In this document: positions 1 through 9,762 of the stretch, piece after piece
Layout of the letters: each line of letters begins with the position of its first letter
Position numbering within the stretch: position 1 is the first letter of the stretch
Assembly: GCF_029784165.1 (NCBI RefSeq)
Contig: NC_073695.1
Coordinates: forward strand, 198,459,857 to 198,523,856
Direction: 5' to 3'
DNA length: 64,000 bases
Source: Wyeomyia smithii
Lineage: Eukaryota; Arthropoda; Insecta; Diptera; Culicidae
Program-made: the position numbers and the translations under genes
Notes under the pieces: generated by a model
The model's input: only the letters and a program-made list of their open reading frames with translations
Told to the model about the DNA's origin: nothing
Database searches by the model: none

Positions 1-1255
1 GGTCTTTCTTGGACCGATGAAATTTATCGAGGGCAAAGAGAATGTGTAATGAGTCGGTCTTTCCCCGACGCTTCCTCCAGTGGAGGAAAATGAAAGATAA
101 GATTAGATGAGTTTTTTTTGCTAAAGGCAACGACGGACAAAGTCTTCGGAAAGGTTAAGGGGTGGATATGGTTACGTGTTACATTGGTACGAAACGAGCT
201 GACGCAGCATCAATGATGGGAGTACGAGTATATGTTTCGCTATTAATTTCATTAAAAGGGTCGAAACACGCGCAGTTGGGAATATAGGAGGAAGGAAGCC
301 TCGCGTGGTACGGTTATCATTCTGAATTTTTAGGGATAGTCAGGATGAAACCGAAGGGAAGGTTAATTTCAAGATAGAGTAAACATTTACTGGGCAAAAT
401 GACGATCGTTGTATGGATTCATTAAAGTCATTTGCAAATGTAGTGAAATATTTGTTTGTGAATGAAAATAGGGCCGCTGTAATTTTTGGAAAAAATCGAA
501 AGGCAGGTTTATCACACAAATTATATTGAACTTATCTCGGGTAGGTAAACTAGTCGTGGAAAGTGCACCAGTTATAGCTATATCGCATGTGCGCAATGGT
601 ACCATTAACTAATTTAGAGTTACTAGGTGTACCTGGTCCACACTGTATGGACAAAAGAAGAATCTTTAATGACTTGGTTGAACAATTAATATATTTACTT
701 TAGTCGTGCAGAATTTTTCAAATATTGCTATTGGCTTCTGCGATACCGAATATAAAAAACATTATTTCAACAAACTTGGATTTTATTTATTTCAACAAAA
801 TAATGGTTGGAATATTGAAATGGAACGAACAAATGGATAATTGTCCTCAGGACTTCATCTTGTTGTTAACCCTGTAGTGTTCGCCTTTAGACAGACTTCA
901 ATAAAATCTGTATAAAACGTTAAAAAATACTTTAAAAAACTTATAAGGATTTATAGTGATTTTACCAAAGCCCGTCTAAAGTCGGACTTGGGCACTAGAA
1001 GGTTAATTCTCGTAGGAGAACTGGAGATAAGTGATATCCGCGTACTTCGCGTTTGAAATGCCTTGCTCCTTCTGGATAAAGTGATTTAAGGATTTTGCCA
1101 TAAAAAGTTGACTCAAGTCTTCCTTCAATATTTAGAAAATAATAATAAACCGATAACTACAACATACTTCACATTAGTTTGACATGTCGTGCCCAGCGTA
1201 GCCGTCCGAATCACCTTCAAGGTACTGAGTTCACCAGTGAGTTGCTCAAGCTCGG
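1..1255. other. Intergenic, no gene seen
   Basis: AT-rich sequence with only short, unconvincing ORFs on either strand. I see no recognisable protein motif, RNA gene or repeat array in it. It adjoins the reverse transcriptase relic that starts at about 1256. Confidence 0.5.
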
Positions 1256-1258
1256 GAC

Positions 1259-1762
1259 TCATCCTTCGCCGCCACACACAGTCCTCAGTCCTCTACCCGT
1301 GATGGACCTAGTCGAGGATGTTCCGTTTTCCTCCAGCACCTGAAGACCAGCCAGGCGATAAATCTCAGAGTTCTTAGCTGCATTGACGCAGATCTTCCAG
1401 CTGTTGAAAAAGTCGGACAGAACATCCAGGCCCTCCTGTAGTCTACGTGTCAAAGCTCTAATCACTCGACCTTTGTAGATAATGGCAGTGTCGTCTGCAA
1501 ACATAGACAGGATGCCACCACCCGGAAGAAGAGAAGCATCTGAGGTAAATATGTTGAACAGGATGGGACCATGAAGGCTACCCTGTGGAACCCCGGCATC
1601 TACGTTAAACGTATTAAAGGGAATGTTGTTGAGGAAGACCTGGAATGATCTGCTCGACAGATAATTCTTGATGATCTTTACGAGGAAGATCGGGAAGTTG
1701 AATCGCTGCAGCTTAAACACCAGGCTATCGTGTCAGACATTATCGAACGCCTTTTCAATGTC
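1259..1762 (-). pseudogene. Jockey-type reverse transcriptase fragment
   Basis: This is part of the palm of a non-LTR reverse transcriptase. Read from 1762 downwards it gives motif A as DIEKAFDNV, then an in-frame TGA where family members usually have tryptophan (FDNVWHD), then SLVFKLQRFNFP and NYLSSRSFQVFLNN, then GVPQGSLHGPILFNIFTSD (motif B region) and MFADDTAI (motif C, the catalytic Asp pair), and finally WKICVNAAK. The order and spacing fit the Jockey clade. The 5' end stops abruptly at about 1762 just before motif A, with a TAG codon immediately upstream, and the 3' side loses similarity near 1259. No endonuclease, gag-like ORF or 3' tail lies next to it, so this is a dead internal fragment. 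The RT identity is certain; the clade is inferred from motif wording. Confidence 0.85.
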
Positions 1763-1930
1763 CTAGCTCACCACCGTCGATCGCCACATTACTGCTTAAG
1801 CGAGCCCCGACGTGCTCGGTTCGATTGCACATTTTAACCTTCTCTGCCTCGTGTTTTAGTCTAGTATCTGGTGCTCTGCCACCGCCCGAATTATTCTGCC
1901 GACAATGTCCACTCCATCGATAATTAGAAA

Positions 1931-1985
1931 AATCACAGGAGGGTTGTGTGCAAAGCCACGACCGCAAGGTTGAAGTAGAATACTT
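1931..1985. repeat. Dispersed repeat motif, copy 1
   Basis: About 50 bp beginning AATCACAGGAGGGTTGTGTG and running through CAAAGCCACGACCGCAAGG to TTGAAGTAGAATACT. It matches 14281-14334 almost base for base. It abuts the left inverted end of the 1970-3662 element, so it may be the target or outer end of that repeat family. Confidence 0.7.
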
Positions 1986-2026
1986 TTACAAGAAAGATAA
2001 CCCGGCTGCTTGCGTGTCAGTCATTT

Positions 2027-2277
2027 TGAAATCGGATTTGTTTCGTAATATAACATCACACAAATAACATAACATCACACAAGTATATAATATAACATCG
2101 CAAATCGTAATAAACATCACACTGCTGTGCATTTGCAGCAGCATCAAACCTCAGTTGCAGTTCATTAATAACCATACATTATGCTCCTCCAAATACATTT
2201 AGTAGCCTTAAAAAAGGCCGATTGCTGCAATTGCAATTTTCATTCAATTATTGCATGAATGATTCATGGGCAGATAG
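2027..2277 (+). repeat. Direct repeat unit A1
   Basis: It starts TGAAATCGGAT and ends at GGGCAGATAG, and matches unit A2 at 2818-3040, most strongly over about 165 bp from CACACTGCTGTGCATTTGC onward. Unlike A2 it has an internal expansion of ATAACATCACA-like short repeats near 2047-2100. Confidence 0.75.
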
Positions 2278-2293
2278 CGTGCGATATCCGCTC

Positions 2294-2409
2294 TGACATA
2301 AATTTTTTTTCGAACGTTGTGGAATGACATAACTGGAAAAAGAGATGTGACTTAATTATTTCCAGTTATACCATTCTAAAAAGTTCGAAAATTTTTATTC
2401 CGTATGTCA
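2294..2409. mobile_element. Hairpin MITE-like inverted repeat
   Basis: A near-complete inverted repeat of about 50-bp arms. The left arm opens TGACATAAATTTTTTTTCGA and ends ATAACTGGAAA; the right arm begins TTTCCAGTTATACC and ends ATGTCA. A short spacer (AAGAGATGTGACTTAATTA) separates them. There is no coding capacity. It is inserted directly after repeat unit A1 and may explain why A1 loses similarity to A2 there. Confidence 0.65.
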
Positions 2410-2817
2410 TAAAACTAATGTACGAAAAAAAAACATCTCATTCATTTCGGCCACGCCTTTATTTTCAGTTCCTACAGTTTTTTCTCAGTTTCGTAACACT
2501 AATGTACAAAAATAATTTATTGTGGACATTCTGTCGAGTCGGACCGATAGAGCACTCATTAAGGCAACAAAATAACATGTATTGGGTCGTGTTGCGCGGC
2601 TTGGAAGAAGAATATGTTTCTGTCAGCGTGTCGCATGGAAGCAGATTGTTGCGAGTTTGATATTGCCGATGGTAAACATGAGTATGAAGGTCAAAATTCT
2701 GCTATGATGTCAAACTTTAGCCGGCTTCTTCAAGCGTTACATCCTTGTTAATGAAGTGTTGTGAATTTTCTTGAACAGACTCAGCATCGTGAGCAGAACG
2801 TGCCGAAATTTTCTGTT

Positions 2818-3040
2818 TGAAATCGGATGTTTCGTATATACCGCTTGTGACGCACAGTATCAACAAATCGTAATAAACAACACACTGCTGTGCATTTGCA
2901 GCAGCATCAAACCTCAGTTGTAGTTTATTGATAACCATTCATTATGCTCTTCTAGAAACATTGAATAGCCTTGGAAATGGCCGATTGCTGCAATTGCAAT
3001 TTTCATTCAATTATTGCATAAATGCTTCATGGTCAGATAT
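2818..3040 (+). repeat. Direct repeat unit A2
   Basis: Second copy of the A1 unit, starting TGAAATCGGATGTTTCG and ending TGGTCAGATA. The two copies are about 0.77 kb apart in the same orientation. A2 runs on into the GCT-rich block at 3040-3290. Confidence 0.75.
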
Positions 3041-3653
3041 GCCCGCTGCAACTGCTACGCTATTCGTAGCCATGCCACAGTTGTGGCCGCTATACGCTGC
3101 CATTGGTAACGCTACCCCTGCATCAGCTGGCCTAGCTGCTATCGATGCTGAGATCCGCTGCAACTAGTGCGCTATCCATTGCTACGCCACAGCTGTGGTC
3201 GCTATCCGCTATCGCTGGTATCCACTGCACTGCTCAGCTACTGCTGCTGTTAAGGGATGACTGCTGTTGTCGCTGTCTAGAACTATTATGGGCGGCTTCG
3301 GCTGAAGCAGGCTCTTATATAGGGCAAATAGTATATTTACATTTGCAAGATGTATGATTCTGTCGACCGTGCTTGGGAAGCAATCATATAACGCCCAATC
3401 AGAGGTCGAATTTTTCGTTTTGACATGGCTTGACTATTTTCAATAGTACAATAGTTTGAATAATTAAATTACAATTATCTTCATTTGGGGAGAATCTTAA
3501 AAGCTTTTCCAATCTATTGCTGCAAGAACGAAGGAAATCCATCGAAAACTAACCGATTTATAAGCATTTGAAATTGGAAATATTTTTCACTTTTTTCGGT
3601 TTTAGATTTTCATTTCACATCCCTAAGTAGCCGAACTTCCTGAGAGAAGTATT

Positions 3654-4201
3654 CTACTTCAAAATTGGATGAATCAGTTGAAAATCGTACCCCGCATGTT
3701 GAATGCCGCTCGACGCATAACGCTTTCCAGCGCATTGTTGAAAAATTAATTCACCCGAAATTATCGCATAGCACTGGTTTTTATCCATCATACCCATAAT
3801 CAGTCGGCTTGGCTTCTCGGGATAGCATTTCTTGTCCATGACCTTTCGGAGCTCTTTTGGATTCACTGTATTCTATGCAGCCTTAAAACCGATTAATTGA
3901 TCGTACACTCACAGCACTTTTGGATGATCTGCCACAAAGTTAAAATCTTACTGGACGGCCTTCTACGATGACCTTGCAAATGATCTGGGAAATTCAGGAT
4001 AGTTCCCACAGGCCCATTTGTCTGTAGATAGGGCAGGTAACCTCTCCCCTCAACTCCTCCGGCAGCTGTTCGGTATCCCAAATCTTGACAATCAATCGAT
4101 GCGATACCTGGTAAACTTGCCCGAGCCCATCTTAATAAGCTCCGCTCCGATACCATCTTTGCATCCGTAACTTCACCTTTTTTTTGAAAGCAGCACGTCA
4201 C
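3654..4201 (-). pseudogene. Decayed RTE-type reverse transcriptase fragment
   Basis: Read from 4201 downwards in shifting frames, this retains the outline of an RTE-like RT: KDGIGAELIKMG, then a decayed PEEL..GEV.CPIY segment, a remnant of FKAAYDTV (here FKAA, stop, NTV), then PKELRKVMDKKCYPEKPSRLI and ISGEL. The same blocks in the same order occur in the better preserved RTE copies at 21775-23110 and 34880-39262. At least two frameshifts and several stops break it. The catalytic FADD motif and the 3' end are missing. It is an old, non-functional fragment. The RTE assignment rests on block order rather than a scored alignment. Confidence 0.6.
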
Positions 4202-5334
4202 CGCTTTCTACTGTAGCGACAATGTCATTTCTTTCGCCGTCTCAATTCTCTTGTTGTACGGCATTCAAGTGTTCAAACTTATAAAAAAAACTGCATATCC
4301 ATGACAGCAAATTTTCAACTAATTCGGCTGTCATTGCATTGCACAGCTCTCCCTGCTCCCCGTATATTCGGTACATAACCCGACAGTAACTGATGACAGC
4401 ATACACATGCAATACCAAACGGGTTTGCATCTCCTTATGTCTGTTGGTTCTTTCAAGTTGTCGCAAATGTCAGCCTATAATCTTCGACATCCTTCAGCAC
4501 GAATCTGAGCGAGTTGTCAGGTGATTATGATTCACGACAGAAAGGCCGATTAAAGAATGGAAGAGAGATGGCGCGAAGCACGTTTTTTTCTTTCGTGGGG
4601 TGCTTTCTATTTAATATGCCACCGGCCTATGAAAAAGGAGAAACGATGAGGTGCGAGTCGATGACAGCCGCAGCCGATCAGCAGGCTGTCAACAGCGTAA
4701 GCCAAGCCAACAGGACATCCTCAAAATGAGCAAACTGGGCTGTCATATCCGAACGAACAAAATACACTAAATACACGCGCAAGAATGAGCTGTCGTGTGC
4801 CTTGTGTAAGCTGTAGCTGTATGTAAGCTCTCATGAATAGCTTATTCATGAGGCTGTTAGAGTGAAAAGAGAGAAAGTCGTCAGTATAGTGTCGCTTCCC
4901 AGTCTCTTTACTAAGCATGCAAGTGTTTATCGAAGTGAAGGTCAGTCGCGAGAGATTGTAGGTACATAGTAGACGCCGATACCAAGGAGTGTTTTGAGCG
5001 CATCTTAACTAGTTTGTGGTCCAAATCGAGGTTGGCGCCTCGGTTAGAAACTCGTGGGTGATATCCAAGAAGTGCCGACCATCTATCAATACCTAATTCT
5101 GTCTGATTTGGTGACCTCCAGGGTACAGATATGGGAGGCTGCACTGAAAGAAGGTACTACGTAAAGTAGTGAGGGATAAAAATACACATGATACAAAAGT
5201 ACGCATTGGCCCTTTAGAAACATACGATCAAAATAAACTGGCACATTGTATAAATTTGACAGCTGATCACACATACAAGGCGTCGTACTCCAATTTTGTT
5301 ACTCTTGAAAAACGAGGGGGGGGTTGAGTTACTT
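4202..5334. other. Intergenic, no gene seen
   Basis: Short ORFs only, none with recognisable motifs. The one structure noticed is the small palindrome at 4831-4851, listed separately. Confidence 0.45.
4831..4851. repeat. 21-nt palindrome
   Basis: Arms TCATGAATA and TATTCATGA are exact reverse complements around a 3-nt centre (GCT). The pairing extends imperfectly outward through AGC(T)C on the left and GGCT on the right. It could form a small hairpin; no function is implied. Confidence 0.7.
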
Positions 5335-5441
5335 AGGGGAAAGGGGGGGGGGGGTGGAAGTTTTTGTTCACAACAAGGAGAAGGAGGAGTTTTTCTTCAC
5401 AACAAGGGGAGGGGGGGGGAGTTTTTGTTCACAACAAGGGA
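5335..5441 (+). repeat. G-rich minisatellite
   Basis: Three copies of a roughly 31-bp unit: a G-rich run, AGTTTTTGTT or AGTTTTTCTT, then CACAACAAGG (copies ending near 5377, 5406 and 5438). G runs of 8-12 nt give G-quadruplex potential on the plus strand. Confidence 0.7.
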
Positions 5442-5454
5442 CTTAATTGGCTTA

Positions 5455-5511
5455 ATTGGCTCCGTAAAACATTAATTTGTATTGTGCCGTGTCAAATAAA
5501 TGTTGTGTGAA
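5455..5511 (+). mobile_element. 3'-tail relic of an I-type retrotransposon
   Basis: It contains TTGGCTCCGTAAAACATTAA and then TTGTATTGTGCCGTGTCAAA followed by TAAATGTTGTGTGA7. The core GTGCCGTGTCAAATAAA is the same as the last 3'-UTR segment of the full-length element (13771-13796). This is an extreme 5' truncation retaining only the last few tens of bases, as expected when target-primed reverse transcription aborts early. Confidence 0.6.
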
Positions 5512-6027
5512 AAAAAGGGGAGGGGGGAGTAGTTAGGACAGTTACCTGAAATGTTTGTTCAAAATTGAAAATTTGGAGGGAGGTCAGGTTGTTCAGCGGT
5601 AAGTAATTTTAGGAGAGGGAGTCATATCAAACGTTATTTTATATTACATAAGGAAGGAGGGGTTTGAACTCTAGATTTTTAGCGTAACGTGATTTGTGTA
5701 CGATGTCCAAACACTTGATCTAATTTTGTAGGTTTTGAAAATTACAGATTATCTATTTGGCAACTACAGAAACTCGAAAACAACAAAACCTGAAAAATTC
5801 TAGTGTAATTGTGGTTTGTAGGGTGAAATTGTTTTGCTGGAAATATTTTGGTGTTTGTCATAAAAATCAAATGAGTTAGAAAACATATTGTGAGGCAAAA
5901 GTACGTACTAAGTTTCTGTAGCCGTAGGTAAAATGTATTTAAACGATGTTTTTTGTATAGAAATTACCAGAAAATCACTAGCGATAAAGAGAAAGGTGAA
6001 ACAATTGTTTCTTTAAAGATATAGGTA

Positions 6028-6944
6028 CTGTAAACTGGGGTGACTTTGATCACTATACCTCTTTTTTGAAAATGTGGTAAAAAGCGCTCGTAGTGCTTGG
6101 GATTTGTTGTTATCTAAACTGATTGTGTGGATATATGTCTGCATTGCTACTATCCATGCATTTCCTGCTATTTAAAGAGTGTTTTTCATGCTAAAATATT
6201 AATTGTGAATAATGTGTATTTTTGGCGATTTTTGTTGCATACAAACAATCGGTTCAAGCAGATTCAAAACAACAAGTTGCAATACGTAAAGTTTTCTTAT
6301 TTTGTTCCCAGATTAGTTCTTAAGATGAACAATTATTAAAACAATACATTTTATTGTTTTTTTTTTTGCAAGTTTTTCCTCGAAGGCAATTTTGAGTCCC
6401 AATATTCTCCACAGCGTATTTCATATTTCTTCTTAACAAAAACCCAAAACGTGAAGTAACATGCAAATTTGGACAATTTCATAAGTCATATTCCTCGTGG
6501 ACTAGTTTTTGATGATTTCAGACCACCTTCCCTCTCAGTGGATAATCATTCATATATATTCTAAAAATTTTGTATGAATCTTGGACATTCGCCATTATAA
6601 ATTGTTCACGTAGAATGTGAATGGCCCCTAAATTGCTTTCCATATTTATAAACTCGTTTAAGTCGTTTTAGGCTGTTCAATTTAGTGAAAGTAGCAATGT
6701 GCTACTTCAAATTCATCAAAACAATGAAGTGATCAATGTCACCCCGGAATGATGATTGGTGTAAAATTTTTAGAGCATATTCAAAAACAGCAAAATTGTT
6801 GCTAAACTTTTGAAGTAGTGACTGAATCTTTCTCAATGCATGCCAGTACTTATTTTAAAAATATCAAAGAATATTGTTTTCAGTATATTCCGAAAATATT
6901 TGAGATACAATCAAAAAAGTGATCAAAGTCACCCCAGTTTACGG
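6028..6944. mobile_element. 917-bp TIR element flanked by TA
   Basis: The left end CTGTAAACTGGGGTGACTTT and the right end, read inward, CCGTAAACTGGGGTGACTTT are nearly identical for about 27 bp. TA flanks both sides (6026-6027 and 6945-6946), the duplication expected of Tc1/mariner-type elements. A further degenerate copy of the end (GTGATCAATGTCACCCC) lies inside at about 6731-6747. The interior is AT-rich without a transposase ORF, so it is non-autonomous. A second degenerate repeat (6478-6632) is nested in it. Confidence 0.7.
6478..6632 (+). repeat. Degenerate GGGGCCAT-type repeat
   Basis: It contains CTCGTGGACTAGTTTTTGATG, reads ATTCTAAAAATTTTGTATG in the middle and ends GTAGAATGTGAATGGCCCCT. 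The same blocks in the same order appear at 50826-50945 (GGGGCCATCCACATTCCACG, TTTTTGATGATTTTGACC, ATTCTAAAAATTTTGTATG). It is the diverged, two-ended copy of that family. Confidence 0.5.
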
Positions 6945-8099
6945 TAACAATTGGATTACAATGGAGCATGTTTCATAAACCGCTATGTGCTCAACAATAA
7001 AACACCCTATGTTCGTGTCCGACGGGGTACCCGGGTATCTACAAATTGTTGTAACTTTGGCAGTTCTATTCCGATTTCGATAGGTTCAGCACCAAAAGGT
7101 TCAGTAACTTATCTACTTTCAAATCTTTTTCTTGTTCCCGGATATACTCTTGAAGAAATGTTCCGAAACTGAAGAATTTTATGATTTTTTTGAAGAATCT
7201 AACAATCATTTGTTTAATGTTCATAAAACCACTTTTGTAGAATATTTTTATGGCTTTGGCGATATACCTCCGAAATCCTTCTGGTCCTTTAGGAACAGAT
7301 TGCACTGAGACTTTCAGTGGCCATAGCAACAATAGAAATACAAGGTCAAATACCATCTATTGTAGGTATTTACGAAACCGGAGTGATGCCCTGAGAATGA
7401 CTTCAGATTTGAAATCCAAGATGACTACTTTCAATTTCTAAAAAACAAACTGAAAAGATCGAGTCCCAGTTGTATCAAGGTACTGCCGAACGGTACATAC
7501 CAAATCTGCTGGTGGAAAAAATTGTTCGCCTCCCACTGGACCAGAAATGAAAAACTACGTCGATCGTGTGCATTTTGTTTCCCAATTACGGGCATATCTA
7601 TTTCGACAAGCATAATTGAAGTATCTTAGAGTAAGCCCCCCATTCGTTGTTTTGCTTTCGTCTCGATTAGACGCAAATTGTTCATCTCCGTTTGAGTTTG
7701 CAAAATAACAATACACGAGTTATCGTACGGGTGTTTTTTTGTCGATTTGTTCTTGTGCTGCGCGATAACAATAGCCGGTAGTTTATCGGCAGAAACATCT
7801 TCTGCACACTGGTAGGGGCAGGCTACCCCGCCAGTGATCCGATACGCAGCTGATATATCAGCAAGAATAATTCTCCCGCACCGCTGTTACCCCGCTAGCA
7901 GCACGGACCACCATACGATCGAGCGAGTGGAAGTCAACTACAAGTGGCATCTACAAGGTCGCGTGTAGGATACGGCCACTGTGTCACAACACGAAGCTGG
8001 ATCGTCATTGTTTGTTCTGCGGAGACGTTCGATTAATCCTACTATCAGCCGTGAGGTCGTGACTTAGACGTTCGGTGAAGTATTCACTTTAGAATTTTT

Positions 8100-8152
8100 A
8101 TCATTATTATTAATAGTATTATTATTATTGTTATTATTATAATTAATATTAC

Positions 8153-8227
<75 letters not shown>

Positions 8228-8252
8228 TGTTATTAGTATTAGTATTACTGCC
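8100..8252 (+). repeat. ATT trinucleotide microsatellite
   Basis: About 150 bp of (TTA)n, pure from about 8155 to 8224 and interrupted at both ends by AGT and ACT variants. It lies in the 5' UTR of the I-clade element. The minus-strand poly-asparagine ORF over it is a by-product. Confidence 0.9.
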
Positions 8253-8382
8253 TTTTTTTTTATTTTGATCCATTGTAGTTTGAAAAATTGTTTTTAAAAT
8301 TTAATAGCAACTACTTGACCCCCCCCCCCCCACATTCGAATATTTATCGTTTGTGTGCGGTAGAGCGTAACGCTCCCGCAAA

Positions 8383-9762
8383 ATGGACGACATGCAGGTG
8401 CAACTATTCCTGGATGTGGAAACAACTGGGGAAGAGATTGAGATCTCCCCCATCAATTCCCCTCTACCTTCCCCGCTACCTAGCCCCGTACCAAGGGTAC
8501 CGGCAACACGGGTGAAAGCTTACCCAGATGCTTCGAAAGGTCCGTTCGTAGTTTACTTCAGGCCCATAAAGAAGCCTCTAAATATAATTCAAATCGGCAA
8601 GGACCTGGCAAAACAGTTTTCGGACGTAACCGAAATTACAAAGGTTAGACCGAACAAACTGCGAGTTGTTGTGAGTAGCTTGAAGCAAGCAAACGCAATT
8701 GCTAGCTACGAGCTCTTCACGAGAGAGTACCGCGTGTACATCCCTGCCAAGGACGTGGAGATCGACGGTGTGGTTACCGAAGGAAGCCTCACGGTCGATG
8801 ACATTTTGCGTCACGGGGTTGGCTGCTTCAAGAACCCCCTGATTCAAGATGTAAAGATACTGGATGTCAAGCAATTGCATTCAGTATCCATCGAAGAAGG
8901 GAAGAAGAAATTCTTCCCTTCGGATTCCTTCCGTGTAACATTCGCCGGATCCGCACTGCCGAACTACATCTCTTTGGACAGGGTTCGTCTGCCTGTACGC
9001 CTGTTCGTACCGCGGGTCATGCATTGCCAAAACTGCAAGCAGTTAGGTCATACAGCCACCTACTGCTGCAACAAGGCACGCTGCAGCAAGTGCGGAGGCA
9101 ATCATGCTGAGACCGCTTGCAGTGAGGATACTGAAAAGTGTCTTTACTGCGAGGGAACTCGGCATGACCTTTCGGCGTGTCCCGCGTACAAACAGCGCGA
9201 GGAAAAAATAAAGCGTTCCCTCAAGGAACGATCAAAGCGCTCTTTCGCAGAAATGCTGAAGAGTGCTGAGCCACCCTCGACAGGAAACATCTTTTCCTTT
9301 TTGCCAACCGATGAGGGTACATCTGACGATCCCGTCGAAGGGTGTTCTTATGCCATGCCAGAAGGATCTAGGAAGAGGAGAATGATCAACTCTCCTAATC
9401 TTTCTCGCAAAGGTCGCAAGATAACCCCTAGCGGAATGACCAATAAGCCAACACAAAAAGGAAGCGGTGAAGAAAAACCGAAGCAAGTACCTCCCGGTTT
9501 TAATTTTAAATCAAACCAGGAGTACCCACCGCTTCCTGGGGCACCAAAAACCCCTCGTGCACCCATTTCTCGATCAGAAGATAAAAAAGAAACAGGGTTC
9601 ATAAAATTTTCTGATATTGTGGACTGGATATTTAAAACATTCAACATACCAGATCCCCTACAAAATATTCTTCTTGCCCTTCTTCCTACAGTGAAAACCT
9701 TTTTGATGCAACTAGCAGCAACTTGGCCTCTCATTTCAGCTATCATATCTTTCGATGACTAA
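8383..9762 (+). CDS. I-clade element ORF1, gag-like RNA-binding protein
   Basis: A 459-residue nucleic-acid-binding protein that would coat the element RNA and form the retrotransposition particle. Residues about 54-121 (PFVVYFRP to YRVYIPA) look like the RRM-like region of insect non-LTR ORF1 proteins. Three zinc knuckles follow: CQNCKQLGHTATYC (215-228, CX2CX4HX4C), CSKCGGNHAETAC (234-246, CX2CX3HX4C) and CLYCEGTRHDLSAC (253-266, CX2CX4HX4C). A basic, proline-rich stretch (about 270-400) then leads to a hydrophobic C-terminus (about 408-456). The start is the first ATG after the 5' UTR, preceded by CGCAAA, a good insect context. The reading frame is intact. It overlaps ORF2 by 8 nt (ATGACTAA). 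Length and domain order fit I-clade ORF1. Confidence 0.9.
   Translation: MDDMQVQLFLDVETTGEEIEISPINSPLPSPLPSPVPRVPATRVKAYPDASKGPFVVYFRPIKKPLNIIQIGKDLAKQFSDVTEITKVRPNKLRVVVSSLKQANAIASYELFTREYRVYIPAKDVEIDGVVTEGSLTVDDILRHGVGCFKNPLIQDVKILDVKQLHSVSIEEGKKKFFPSDSFRVTFAGSALPNYISLDRVRLPVRLFVPRVMHCQNCKQLGHTATYCCNKARCSKCGGNHAETACSEDTEKCLYCEGTRHDLSACPAYKQREEKIKRSLKERSKRSFAEMLKSAEPPSTGNIFSFLPTDEGTSDDPVEGCSYAMPEGSRKRRMINSPNLSRKGRKITPSGMTNKPTQKGSGEEKPKQVPPGFNFKSNQEYPPLPGAPKTPRAPISRSEDKKETGFIKFSDIVDWIFKTFNIPDPLQNILLALLPTVKTFLMQLAATWPLISAIISFDD

Larger units (their letters stand above)
1970..3662. mobile_element. 1.7-kb element with 16-bp inverted ends
   Basis: The left end TTGAAGTAGAATACTT (1970-1985) is repeated exactly in inverted orientation at 3647-3662. 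Just inside both ends a second short match (CGGCTGCTT on the left, CGGCTACTT on the right arm read inward) strengthens the pairing. The interior has no transposase-like ORF. It holds two direct repeats (2027-2277, 2818-3040), a hairpin MITE (2294-2409) and a GCT-rich stretch at 3040-3290 with two imperfect copies of a block containing CCACAGCTGTGG or CCACAGTTGTGG. It is probably a non-autonomous, composite repeat. I see no clear target-site duplication, so the superfamily is unassigned. Confidence 0.5.

Noticed and set aside
3312..3400. TATATA (3316) and CCAAT (3395) resembling a promoter
   Set aside because: On neither strand do they have normal spacing and order, and no gene follows. They lie inside a repeat element.
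8064..8273. Poly-asparagine minus-strand ORF
   Set aside because: It is the complement of the ATT microsatellite in the 5' UTR of the I element.
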